NCBI GenBank assembly: GCA_028583405.1 | Contig: CM053243.1 | Location: 28,362,116-28,426,115, forward strand | Source of the DNA: Pogonophryne albipinna | Taxonomy: Eukaryota; Chordata; Actinopteri; Perciformes; Artedidraconidae | Direction of reading: 5' to 3' | Length of the DNA: 64,000 nt | Shown here: positions 1 to 13,426 of the stretch, in pieces | How the letters are laid out: each line of letters starts with the position of its first letter | Numbering within the stretch: position 1 is the stretch's first letter | Notes under the pieces: generated by a model | Seen by the model: only the letters and a program-made list of their open reading frames with translations | Databases searched by the model: none | What the model was told of the DNA's origin: nothing | Position numbers and translations under genes: made by a program

Positions 1-106
1 GTGTTGGAGGAGGGGCTCTGTAAGGAAGTGGCAGATTTTTTCCGGTTGTGAATTTTCAAATTCTAGCACACTCGAGCTGGTTTCTCCAAAATTACCTACC
101 CCACCT
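1..106. mobile_element. Right end of a TTAA-flanked (piggyBac-type) MITE
   Basis: This is the terminal ~106 bp of a MITE that begins outside the window. It ends with the inverted-repeat end ...TTACCTACCCCACCT followed by TTAA at 107-110. The same terminal sequence occurs as a complete element at 17628-18008 and in both arms of the large foldback at the right of the window. TTAA target duplication is the hallmark of piggyBac-type insertion; no transposase is present here. The GT microsatellite starts 8 bp after the TTAA. Confidence 0.7.
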
Positions 107-112
107 TTAATC

Positions 113-324
<212 letters not shown>

Positions 325-2786
325 TGACAACTCCTGCCCAGAGGAGAGCAGAGATAAAGCAAGTGGAGCAGCAGGCCCTGTCTAGGTCTAAATTTTGCAT
401 GCTGGTGAATGTCAATCTCATGAATAAGCAAAGTGTTTGTTTTGAAGTTTGTGTGGAAATCTTCTCAGTGGGGAATGTGATAAGGTGAGTCCAGACCATT
501 TCAATCATCAGTTGGGCTTTTGCAGGCAAGTAGCAAAAGAAAGAAGAGGAAGAATGGGACAAAACGGAGGTGCGAGCAGAGAAGACAGACGAAAAGAAAA
601 GGTAAAGACGGACAGCAGAGATGGAGTTGTGGTAAGCGGAAAGAGACAGCCTATGTGCTGTGTCTTCCCAGGTCATGTGTTTTTATATTAATGGCTGAGG
701 TCACGTGTCGGATCACAAATAGATAATCTGAACTCCCTGGCTGGAATGCACCTTCACCCCACAGGGCATTTAGGTATCACTTCAACCCACCAGAGAACCA
801 CCGGGCTCTTCTCTTAGCATGCAAATGAGACGGGAACAAATGTCCCATCACTTCTGGGGCTCCATGTCCCAAAGTGCTTAACACTCTTCCTGTCAACCCC
901 CCCTCTTCAGCTGCTTCAAAGAGCCCTCACGCACCTCCCTCACTCCTCTTTCTTCCCTCTTATGTTCTTTAAATGAGCTTTCCAACTCCACTTCTTTCTC
1001 GCAATTCAATTTTACAAGGCCATTATCCCGGGTGTAATGTGGAGGTTAAATATATCGGGGCAGACGTTATGTGAAAATAATTAGTGCTAATGAATAATGC
1101 ACTCATTCAGCTGATGAAGGATGGTTGTCAGGGTAATGGAGTGCAAGGGAGGGGCCCCTCTGACAAATGAAATTAAAATATTTAAATACTGTTTTACGAT
1201 ATTACCGGGCCTCACACTCTTTCCCCGTTACCTGCTCCCCACATGGATCCGCCCCACTATGTGAGATGATAGCTGTGCCATTACTCATGCACAACATCTG
1301 TCTCCCAAAAGACAGGGCCCAGACACGGGGAGGAAATGTCCCCCACACCACACTTTTACAGAGCCGTACGCCTCAGCTGATCGTCCCTGATAATCACTTT
1401 GAACACATCCCATAAGATCCATATCGACGAACCGCCTGTCTGCCAGGTTATATTCCCTTCCCTTTATTTATTGCCACTACAATCATTCGGCCTCTAACAA
1501 TCTCATTCTAGACCCATCATGTGACAATGAAGGATACAGGATTTAAATTGCACAGTTTACAGCACCCTTACAGCCAATTGGCTCTCTGAAATCAATAATG
1601 GGGGACCAAGCACATGTGACTGATAAATGGTAAGGCATCAACACCATTTCATTAAACATGATGGTTAGAGGAGAGGAAAAGTGACAGCAGGGGACAAAAA
1701 GTTTGTGAACTAATAATGTATAATACTCAGATTCATCCACAAAACCCAATAAGGATTGATGATATTCTATCAGGCTGCTTTTGATTTTGTCAGCCCAAGT
1801 TCTTAAGACTTTTAAGATTTCCAACAGTGCTTGTAATACTGTCCAAACAAGCCACACAAGCAGCTATGTTATACTTTGAGCTCAATGTCACCATGCTAAC
1901 ATTTTCAATGCTAACTTGCTGCTGCTCAATGGTACGAGTCTCTTCTACACTAACAGACTCATGGACTTTAAGAAGCTTTCCTGCTAATTAAGTTAGTTAG
2001 GGCTCAGGGTTCCAAACAGTTAGGGATTAAGAGCTCTGATACTGGCTTTTTGACATCATGATCTGCCTGTTTTGTGACACAAGAGACTTGTCCATAGTTG
2101 GAAACTGAGTGAATTACCAAATGGTGCATTGTTTTCTTTTTTAATTCATTTGTATCCTCTCATTAACTCAACCACTTGAGCTCAAGAGCTGTGCACACAA
2201 GTGACATTATTTAAACCTTAAGTGCTTAGGAAAGTAGTGTTTTAATGTGATCACTGCAAATTACATTTTCCTGTGATTGTACTTGAGTGGATGGAGTCTC
2301 AAAATATATCAAAACCCAGGGGGAAAAAAGTAAAAACTATTGGTATCAATGTTTTTAGGGTCTCTTATAGGAAATGATTACTTGAAAAAGACAGGAGAAA
2401 AGGCACATCATATCTGATAAAACCTGTTAAATCCAGTAGCTAGAGATTAACATTTCATGGTGACAACATTTAACATTTTTACAAATCGTGCAGCTCTTTG
2501 TCTCAGGGTTATGTTCAGTTTAGAAAGGACAATGGATAGCTAAAATGGCTGTAGGCATTGAAGTGCAGTGCTTTTTCCCTGGGGCTGAGCAGTGATGGCC
2601 ATCTCACCACAGCCAGCCAAATCTGACAATGTTCTTTTATTATTAATCTCGTATTTTTCAGATTGGCGCCACACTTGACTTGTAAAACAGCCCTAATTAC
2701 CAGGCCTGTAGCATGTGAGTCGCACACATCAAACAGTAAGTTACAGTAAAAGCCTATGATCTCAGACGCCTGCTCTCTTATTCTCT

Positions 2787-2810
2787 CCCCCCCCCACCCC
2801 CCCCCCCCCC
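2787..2810. repeat. Poly-C tract
   Basis: 24 bp that are all C except one A at 2796. A slippage-prone homopolymer in the gene-free region. Confidence 0.9.
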
Positions 2811-5768
2811 TTGCCTCCATACACCAGAAACACTGATTATAACAGGGACATTAAAAGGGAATTACAGCGAAACTATTTACACTTAATGTAGCAGTCATAT
2901 GAACAGGGAAGAAATATGGACAAAGATGTAGAAAGTATTAATAATACATGCTTTAATTTAGCAGCTGGAAATGCATAGCGCGGGATCAAGGCCCAGGAAA
3001 AGAAAGAAGAGTGCAGAGGCAGTGAGAGAAAGACATCTGAAGGAGCAGTGAGAGGAGAGGCCAGATGATAGAGAAAGTAAGAACAGAGGGTTAAAAGTGG
3101 AGGAGGGAGGAGGATCAGAATATGTTGCTATGGGCCGTAAATATGCAACGCCTGATGGCCATAAGGCAATCAGAGGAGCGCCACTCATCTACATGTTGCA
3201 CAGTGGGCTATAATCCATCTGAGGGGCAACGAATAATGATACCAGGAAGCAGGAATAAGAGCAGGGTCTGTTTATTACCTCAGACAGATCCATAATGCAT
3301 ACAGATGTCAGGGAGGCACGCAGCTGCCTCTGGCCACAGAACTCCAGTGAGAGTACAGACAGTAATAATGTTTTTAATGTAATGAAAGACGATCTGATTT
3401 AATGACCTATTAACGCACATGTGTCTGCTGTCATATTACGTTTTTTAAACAAGTGCTAAAGCTATCATTTTTACTGACAGAGAATGCAGAAAACCGAGAT
3501 GGACATGAAGGGTTAACTCAAAGGAAACGGTAAGGTCACCAATAAATGATATGCATATTGCAATAAGGGTGTACACTCATGTAAAGTTAAATGTGAGGTT
3601 ATCGTTTGGTCCAAATATGCACATATCATATACATATATCATATCATTACAACTAGACCTGTTAAGATGAACTGGCAATAAAACTGATTTCCCATCCTTG
3701 TGTCATTTTGTTCTTTTATTTCTTTATGTGAAAAAACACATCCGTACACACAAACACAAAGACCCCCCCTCCCCCCTTTTTGGTCTCCTCATAGAGGACA
3801 TTAACACCAGGGTCCTACATGGTGCTAGAGTAAGTAATAAATTGTGTTGAACATTGATAAACTAATGCAATTACCTGCAGGGCAAGCAAGTCAGCTAATT
3901 TAAAGATACCAGGTTTGTTCATGTGGTGGGGGGGGGGCTCTGAATAGGCCCCATGGGTGAAAGATGGCACCTTTATTACATCTGAGAGGTCAGCCTGGAA
4001 GCACTGTATTAGGATTGATCTTTTGATCCCTGCCTGGAACCCCCCGTACTGTACCAACCCCATCTGGCTGAGAAATAAACAGCTTATATGGCGCTAAGGG
4101 TTAACTCCGCTAGCCAGGCAGCCTAATTGAGCACCACACATCTCAGCGACATAGCATAAACAGGAACCTAGAGGCTCGTAACAAGCCAGCCATGACTTAT
4201 TCACATAATAAACCAAGCAGATATCTAAATGAGCCATTGAGCTAGCCAGAGGGAGGGAGGCCATTAGGCCGCGTGGACTATGGGTACATATTTGTATATC
4301 TACAATTGCCCTTTCATTTGCATATGTGGCGTGCTATAGAAACGTGCTTTACCCAGGGGCCTAATAACACAACAGAACAACTTTGTACTCATTCACAGTA
4401 TCATAAACAAGTCAGAGCCACATTCCTTTAATGCGATAAACAAAAAGTGGTGACGTGAGGAATCATTTAGGTTATATTGAAAGTAAAGCAGCTGGAGGTC
4501 TGCTACATATGGCTACCCACTGTTCATCCACTGGGGTGAAAACATATCTTTATATGTACGCTTAAAGGAGAAGTATAACATTATTGGATTTAAGCTTGCT
4601 TTCTTGCAGAGAGTTTGATTAAAATATTAATTATATTCTCCAAAAATAAGCCTGTAAAATATGAAGCTAGTGCCAGTTTGCTCAGTTTAGCATGAAGACT
4701 GGAATCGGATGATTAAGAGTTGAATCGGAGTTTAACACGGTAAAAGTAAAAGAGTCGTTTTTGATGATGGCTTTTGTCTTTACTCGTGTAGCTAAATGTG
4801 GATTTCAAACAAATAAAGGTGTACACTAATAATCTGGATGAATAATCATTGGTAAGGCTGTTTGTTTACAATTTATATCTGCTGTGCTGGACCAGGTACA
4901 ACAAAAAAGGTCATCGTGGCATATTTGGGATGATTGAGTTCTCACAGACTCCAGAAAGCCACTATCCTGTAATTCTACACTCGTATTTGTCAATTTTGTT
5001 GGTCAGTTCAAACAATAACACAAGGTTGTAACGAATCAGCATAGTCTTGAGGTAAAGGGTCAAAGGTCAGGCCTTAATGTGACCTCTGACACATAATTAA
5101 ATTGCCATCTTTAACCTCAGTTACAACCTGTCAGAGCATTGGATTACATGCTGCAAATCACTCCTCCAATCAATGCCAGGGGCGAGGGCAGAGGGGGGGG
5201 GGTCTGCCGTGGGTCTGTGCAGAGATTATCTTTAATGAAGTTGAACTGTACAGTGATCATGTTAGCGTAAAGCCTGATTAGATTCTGAATGACGTCCTAC
5301 AAAAACACACTCATCCTCACAGGGAAGAGACGAATGCAGATAAGAGCTACTCGCAGAGTCAAGTCACTGACTTCAGCTTTTAGTCATGCCAATATATATA
5401 CAATAAGTTACTCCTAAATGAATGTCAAATGGACATGACTGATTGAAATATCTGGCTCTTTGTCTGATAAATACTCCTCTATGTTCACCAGCTAGTCTCT
5501 AAATGTATCTGTTTGCAGATGCCTAAAACAATGCTGTGATAAGTGAGATTGAGACGGTAGGAGACAGCTAAACAATGAGCTCATTTGTAAGTCACTCGTA
5601 TTTTACTTTTTTTACTCCCATTGTATGCCACTTTAAAATTCTACTTTACTGACAGTTTCAATGTCTTATATTCAGAACCCATTCAATTTGTTGCATGGTT
5701 ACAGATTAACCAAGTAATTAAAATAGTAAAATAAGCTCAATTTTGACCAACTATATATAATAATCCTA

Positions 5769-5786
5769 TTTTTTTTTTTTTTTTTT
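5769..5786. repeat. Poly-T tract
   Basis: Eighteen consecutive T residues in the AT-rich part of the left intergenic region. No element body is recognisable next to it. Confidence 0.9.
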
Positions 5787-7232
5787 ATTAAATCACATAT
5801 TTAAAAATTTTTTGAGAGATGCATTGACCACAGAAGACCTTGTAGACAATACACTCAAGGTCAAAACTCAGTAGATAAAAGTGATGAAAAATTAAACAAA
5901 GGAAAAGGAGTTTTATTATTTCTTGATCAGACACTGGGATGAAAATGATTAAAGTATAGAGAAAATAAACAGTTGCTAAATTCCCTGGGAACCTGTCTCC
6001 TGTCTTCACTCGTATTGTGTACCGAGAAAAGAGTAGCCTATCATCCGCGAAGAAAGGACTCTCAAAACAACTAACAAACTAGTTTTAAGTACAAATTGAT
6101 TCAAATTCATATTCCGGAGAGTCTGAAACCATAAACTCTAACTCAGGAAATATAGTCTCCAAGCGGTGCCCTGTTTTCACTTGTGCACAGATTAGCCGCA
6201 GCTCTCTGTGAGAAGGAGATTTATTGTGATGTGCCGGTTCAGGGCAGCCATGTTTTGATTTATTGATGGCGTTTACCAGCTAGCAGGGTTACCTGGGACC
6301 TGTGGTCAGAAGGTGAGGTTAAAGGGCTGTGTTATGTCTCACACAGCAGTATTCCCCGACAACCTGAGGATGATGGAGAGGGTTTAGGAAGAAGCAATAG
6401 TGTTTTTACCTCGCAGCTGCAAAATATATATGTTTGCAGCACTACATTTAACTGGTGCCGTCCTCACACAGGCACAGATTCCACACCAAAACTGCAGCTG
6501 CTGAAAAAAATGTGTCCCCAAACTCAAATGATCCTGAATGAGTATGCTGATTATGATTTAGGGTCTGCTAGTTTTGTTTCAAACTGCGCCTTGCTTTGTG
6601 TCCGGGGGCCCTGTGTTGTTTAAAGGGTTGTCGGGGTATAAATACTAAATTAATCATGCTTTGGCTCAACTTGCTAGGGACTGAAATTTGCTTATAGAGG
6701 CCCATGATCGCATAAAATATTAATGGATTTACAGAGAACTAGCATTGTAGCAATGGGGGCAAGGCGTGTGAAAGCGTAGAGCGCAGTGTGAGGGAGGGGT
6801 CGCTGTTGATTTAAGATCAAAAACACCTTCCTCACATTGTGTCTTTAATTAAATGGATACGAGAAGTAGCCTACAGCAAGTGACCAAAACATTGACTATT
6901 GACCATCCATTAGAATTCATTTGGTACGTATTATTCTACAAAATTGGTTAAGTGGTAATTGGTAATAATTGGCATGCTAGCAATGTTTTCGTGTTGTGAA
7001 AAAGCAAGGATGATATTCAAATGACGTGTTTAATGTTATGCATTTTCCTAGTTGTTGCATATCTATATGACCGACTTCTGGAGCCCCCGGGGCTTTTGAA
7101 AGAAACTACAATCGTTTTCACTGACAGACAGCAAATCTCCACGCAAACAAAAGTGAGACTTTGAACAAACAAATCCTTTTCTTCCCCCAGTGAAACATAC
7201 TTTCAATTTCATCTGCCAACGCTATATAGAGA

Positions 7233-7252
7233 GGGGGGGGGGGGGGGGGGGG
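7233..7252. repeat. Poly-G tract
   Basis: Twenty consecutive G residues just before a complex, possibly conserved block at about 7290-7680. Confidence 0.9.
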
Positions 7253-9479
7253 AGAAAAATCTCATTCCAAAATATCATGCAATTTGTCTCCTTGACACAA
7301 ATCAGAAAGTAAAGATTTATTTAATGGATGACAGGGATTCTGTAAACTTGTTAGGCCATATTTTGTGAGCTCACACCGAGCAGATAAACATCCTCTGCCC
7401 ACTGAGACACAAAGGGAGGCCGGCAGAGCATCACACCACCACTGAAGTGCCTTGAGACGATGGGGTCCTACATTTTCTGTAACACATTTATTTGTGTAGC
7501 TGTTCCACAAAGTGCTCCTGAACATTCGCAGGAAACGTGGTTACTGTCAATCAAAGCGGTGAAAATGGCCCATAAAAGCTACAGGTTTGTGATACAACTT
7601 CACAAGTGTGCAGGTAAAACTGAAACAGCTTGTTTGATCTGCTTGTGTGAGTTTGGGGGCACCGCAGTGGGTAAATGAGGGGACAGGAGGGGGCATTTAA
7701 CACTCCCATACTGAGAGACGGAGGGGTGAGGGGGGTATGTCTGGTGGTGGCGCAGGGGAAAAGGGCTTAAATGATAAACAGCAGATATTCTACAAGAGCA
7801 AATCTGATTTCTCACAATTATCTCAGCAAGCCTGACAGGCACCAGGGGTGGGACACCGAACTGGTGGACACTGATTGGGTTATTTGTCCCCTCTTATTCA
7901 GGTCTGAGGGATTGTGGGAGCTGTTCTGTGGAGAGCCTCTCTGCAGGTGCACTCTACCAACTCCTTACAGAAAGCCACATCCTTTTTATCTAAACACCAC
8001 AACTTCCAATTCACTTTAAGTTGGAGGAAACCAAAAGGTGTCTAGTTTCTGAGTAAATATGAGCCAATGTTTGGCTGACAGGCTGCAACAGCTCTAAATG
8101 AGAGACAGGCATTTTACACAGAAGACATTTTGAAACATGTATTCCATTTGTCTGCTCAGTTTTAGTGAGTGACTCACTGTCAGGGCTTACTGGGACACTT
8201 GAAATTGCACCTGTGCTTTTCATACAAGTCACAGTGCCTGGAGGAGAGACGACTAATGAGTTACAAGAGTATCTGAATTTAAGTGAGTATAAGAAGGCTT
8301 TAAAACCACACACAGATCAGACCACTCGGTGATCGCTCACAGGCTACAGATTTGGGCTGGATGGTATAGATGGGAAAGATGTCCATGTATGGAGACTTCA
8401 TATTTTTAAATGAGCCTTTCTGAGGATTCAAATACGATGCACTGAGAGGATCAGATGTTTCCATTTACTTAGTGCTTATTTACACTGAAAGCTTTGGTTA
8501 ATGTCAGGCGTCCTTGCTTGTTTTGTTACAAGCAGTTAGTGCCAACCAGATATATTTCAGAGGTTTTAAAAAAAAATTGCTTGGACGTTGACATTAATGG
8601 TATTTATAAGTTGTTGTTTATCTCACATCTATTGTTGTTTATCTGAATGCTACTGTTAAACATACAAGGCTACAAAATAAGTGTAATCATGCTTTGACAT
8701 CTCCTTGATCCATTTGTTAAGATAACAACTTTTAAACACAAAAAGAACTTTGTAAATCCTACCATTTATTTAATTCCCTGATTTTTTCCACAGGGATCAA
8801 TATGAATAAATGTTATCACGTGTGTACCTTTTTACTTCAGTCAAGTTCTCAATGATGGATGTTCTACTTTGTGTAATGTAAAAAAGGGCACAATTATTTG
8901 TGTTGCTTTTCATTTTACAAGATGTAAAATGGCATAAAAATATTCACCAAAAAATAGAAAAATGCCAGAAACATTTATCCGCGTTTCATTAGAAAACAGG
9001 TAGGCCTATTTTAATACATCAGCATGTAAGACAATGCTTTGACAGTAATACAAATTAATGTTGTAAAATGGTGAAGCCTCTTGGAGACAAGCGTTGTATC
9101 TGGATACTGTAGACAGCTCCTGCAACAAAAAGAACAAAAACGCTCTTAGTTATTTTTGTATATTCAAGTCTGTGCAAATGTGTGTGATGCTTAGCAATAC
9201 CTACTGAGAGGAAATGTAAACATTTTGCAAAAATATACTCTTAAAATGTCATGTCTTTACCTTGTTATGAAAATCAGTGCGATACATAAGCTTACCTTAC
9301 CCATCCAAAAAAGAAAGAGGAAAAAGTTGTAGAAGCAGGAGTTTTTTTAGGAAGTTTGCTCTTTAGGGGAATAGGAAGTTTTTTTGTTTTTTGAAATGGT
9401 CTTTTTCAGCTCTTTAGTTTTTTTTTAACTGCCAGAGCATTTAGATTTTTTCTTTCTTTTTTTTTGGCAGGATGTTTTC

Positions 9480-9974
9480 AGACCATTTCAATTCTTTATT
9501 TTTTGTACAATTCAAAGAAAAGCCAAAAACTGAGAAGCCAAGCTTTCATACAAATCGTTTAAACCAGGGCATAAAATATTTACACATGAGAATTCAAACC
9601 AGTCAACCTAATACTATTCTGCAAAAGCTACAGTCAATCAGTTAAATTACAACAAGGTGTTTGCCTACGCCGAGTTCAACAAAGGTGTCTCAAGGTGATA
9701 AGCTATCACATGTCCAGACAAAGTATTTGTTCGGTTAACTGAAAACAACAACAAATTCTATATTAAGAGCATTAAAAAAAAATCAACATTGTTGCATCTG
9801 GTATACACGTTAAAATTAATCAAACTTGAACATGGTTCTGCTGCCAGTTACACATTTGTGAGGAAAACAAAGTCTAGCCAAAGTAAAAATGTGCCTTGTC
9901 GTTTTATGAACAGGCATTTAATAAAGTTGCTGGATTGCCGCTCGTCCTTCACACCAGGCGCGTCGGTCTGATCT
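9480..9974 (-). other. rbm26: rbm26 3' UTR with poly(A) signal
   Basis: The region runs from the rbm26 stop codon to a canonical AATAAA on the minus strand (complement of TTTATT at 9495-9500). Cleavage would fall at about 9470-9485. No further coding exon follows the C-terminal ...SWRR stop. The 5' and 3' limits are inferred, since no transcript was available. Confidence 0.6.
9577..9584 (-). promoter_or_regulatory. Pumilio-type element in the rbm26 3' UTR
   Basis: The minus strand reads TGTAAATA, an exact match to the Pumilio response element UGUANAUA. It sits about 390 nt after the stop codon and 80 nt before the poly(A) signal. Chance occurrence is possible for an 8-mer. Confidence 0.35.
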
Positions 9975-12900
9975 TCATCTGCGCCAGGAGCGAGGCTCGT
10001 TGTCGTCCTCTTCCTCATCATCATCCTGCAGCAGTGCATCATCACTCAGAGACTCTTCCGGGTACTGTTGGGAGAAAATAAACACTGAGATTAATGCGCT
10101 CTATAGATGATGTTTAACGAGTGAAGGAAAGGAAATGTTCAAAGTGGAAAGACCTTTTATTTTAAGCATCATCAGCACCATGTATTTAAAAAGCCTCAGG
10201 AGGGACTAAAGTCTCAGCCTGGGATTCTCACGCTGCAGTCAGACCAACAGCTTAATGAGAGCTGCAGACAGAGGCCATGCGGAAGCCACATAAAGACAAT
10301 TCCTTGCTGTAATGGCTCCCTCTAGTGTTCTCAAAATATAGCACAACCACAAAAAGGTACTTAGCGCTGAGAGAAATAAGACAGATCCTGCCCGTGCCTC
10401 TCCATTTTTATCATCTTTACAGCAAACCTTACGCAGAACCAACAGTCCCACTTCAGCTACCATAGGTGCTACAAAGGGAAAATTACATATATGCACAATG
10501 AGAAGACAAACCTCATCATCCTCTTGTTCTGCCTCATCAGCGTGAGCAGCACTGAGAGTCTTCACGGCCTTGTGCCAGGCCAGGCGTAAAGTCTGGTTGT
10601 TGAACCTCACTCCATGAAGAGCCGCCTACAGAGCGCACAAGAAGACAGGCGGTTACTGGAAGTAAAGATCATAAAGTGTAAGAGATTTGAATATAAACAA
10701 TGGGTTTAACCTGAGCACCAAGTATATTTTGGTGATCATAGTGAGATAGATATAATAAAAAAATATCAAGAAATGTTATATAATATAATAATTGGGAGGG
10801 ATGAAACCCTCTTTAATGGTCACACATGCAGAGCACACAGCACACAGTGAAATGTGGCTTCTGCATTTAACCCATCCTAGTACCAGGAGTCTAGTACTAG
10901 GAGCAGTGAAGGAACCAAAGGACATTTCCGACTCACCTGTTCTGCCTCGCCTCTTGTCCTGTAAGAGATGACTGCAGACAGCGTGTTTTCATCTATGTGG
11001 CAATCTTCGATCTCTCCAAATTGCTTCAAAAGTGTAAACAAACAAGGTTTTGGTCACAAACTCATTCATGTACAATGATTGAAACATCATCTTCGGCATC
11101 TTCTTTGCAATTCACAACACATCTTAGGAGTTAAGTATATTTTTGCTAAAACTTGCTTTAAATACTGCAGCCCCTGTATTTCAATATTAGTGTTGATTTA
11201 TAATTGGTGGTGGTTTCTCAGCTGTTAAAATAAGCATGAGAAACAGTGTCTATATTTTCCATGTCATGATAGCTGACACTGTTTCTGGCGCTGGTACTGT
11301 GTAGTTATCAATGTATCTGTATTTGTTTGAACTGTTTCTGCTTGGTATTTGTCTCTGCTGGTAAAGTAGTGAATAGTGAGATAGTCCTTACTATGTGCGC
11401 CACACCAGTTCATTTGTATAAAGATAGAATGAACAGTAAGTGTGTGTTGTTGCACTGCTGGAGTCAGCTGCACTCTGAAGGTCTAACCACTGGCACTGTT
11501 GACTATTTTCACTTGTATACAAATACACATGGATTTATAGTAAAACTCTATGACCTTTCCAATAACATAGTTAGTCTTTTGTTTGTTTTCGCATCACACA
11601 GCGTTAATCCAAAGTAAGGCGCTTAATTGCCCCCCCCCCCCCCCCAACAGTTACACTAGCAGTGGGCTTTCTCACAGTCCGCTCCCACCCACAGCTTCCA
11701 TCAAAAGGTGTTGTAAGTCGACTTACAGCAAAGTGTGGCAGCAGGTCGACATGGTCTTCCTCGGTGAAACCACAAATCTCCAGCGCCCGTGGCCGGTAGT
11801 CCACGACTGCGTGCACGCCTCTTCCCCGTCCTCTGGAGCCCCTCCCCCGGGCCCTGAGAGCGCCGCGGCCCCGGGTGAGGACCCCCCGGCCTCGTCCTGG
11901 TGACAGGATTCCCCGTCTAGCCGCCTGGGTCAGAAACACAAAACAGAGAATTTGAGTTCTGGTGATGGAACTCAACAGAGAGGACAGTTTGCTCTTTTAA
12001 AATAGAGTCAATACCTCAATTTGCAGCTGGGTGTACTTGATCTTCAGCAGAGCAGTGTCCTGTCCCGTCTGGGTCTTGTTGTACAAGTCCAGCTCTGTGT
12101 CCAGCAGCTCCTTCTGTGCCTGAACAAATGAAAAAGTCACATCAGGAAAGACGACATTGCAAGTCTAAAGTAATAAGTCAAAGGCAACTGGATAAACTGA
12201 TAACCCTGTGTCCTGGGACTAGGCGCTATCAGAGAATAACATTGAGTCTTTCTACATCTCAAAGTAGAAAGAAACTGGTTGAAACCACATTTAGAAAAAA
12301 CACCAAATCACCTGGGCTCTGCTCTTGGCTGTGCGCAGCGGGTTGTTGCTGCTCGAGATTCCCTTTATCTCCTCTTGCAGTTTGGTGATGCTCTTGGTTA
12401 TCATGCCCAACGTTTCCATGATCTTGGCTCTATCCTCTGCCTTTATTGCTTTGTTGTTCTCCACTTTGGAAATCAGGAGCTGGAGCGGAGCAGAGACACA
12501 GAATGAGAGGTTTCATTGTTGTATTTGCTGTTTACACCACAGTACGTGGACAAATTTAAAAACAACATGAGTCAAAGGATGGAAAATAGTGTAAGATGTA
12601 ATAAAAACGGGATTTTTTAAATTTGTATTTGTTCTTCATTAACCACTTTGACAAAGATCCCTTACAAAGGTGTCAAACATTGTAGGTACATCTACACAAA
12701 CAGACCAAAGTCCATGAGCTCATGTTGCCTCATGTATTTAAGTGACTTCTCTTGACCAGTTCTCACAGTGACATTTCATTTGTTTACAATGAGGTTGCAG
12801 AATGTAAATTGTAGATGTGATATCCTGTATGTATATAAAGATGAAGATCTGTACTCCAGATCATCTTACCTTCTGTGTCTCAATGTGTTTCTCCAGTATT

Positions 12901-13393
12901 TCGTGCTTCTTCTTCCGTACATCCTGCTGTAGTCTTAGAGCTTGCTGTGAAGATAATAAAAAAGGTACATCATTCCTTATCATTTATTTGAGAGTCCAAC
13001 TGTCTTCTATAATGGCCTTTCTTTTCAACCTCCCTTCTCCCACCATTCCCATGCTCACCTGTTTCTTCTTCAGGGCTTCCTCTGAGTTTTTCTGTGCCGC
13101 CTTCAGGGCAGCAGGATTGTATACCGTCTTTGTGAGCCCCAAAGATGTGGAAAACACCTACAAAAGGGGGGTGGGGGAATGTCAGCATGTATCATTTTCA
13201 CAATTTGAAAGAGAATGGGAGGAGTTCAAAAAGAATACGACTCACTTTCTCCGCAGGAGCTGCTGGTTGGGCGGAGAAACCCAGGCGGTCTTTCACTGAC
13301 ATCTTAGAGGAATTCTGCTGCAATGGGAACAAATATGGAATGTTAACACACCCTTTGCAGATTTTGACAAGCATATGAGAAAAACCTCACCAT

Positions 13394-13426
<33 letters not shown>

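Noticed and set aside
12817..13299. 160-codon plus-strand open frame across rbm26 exons 14-16
   Set aside because: It is antisense to well-supported coding exons; the opposite strand has conserved protein and splice sites.
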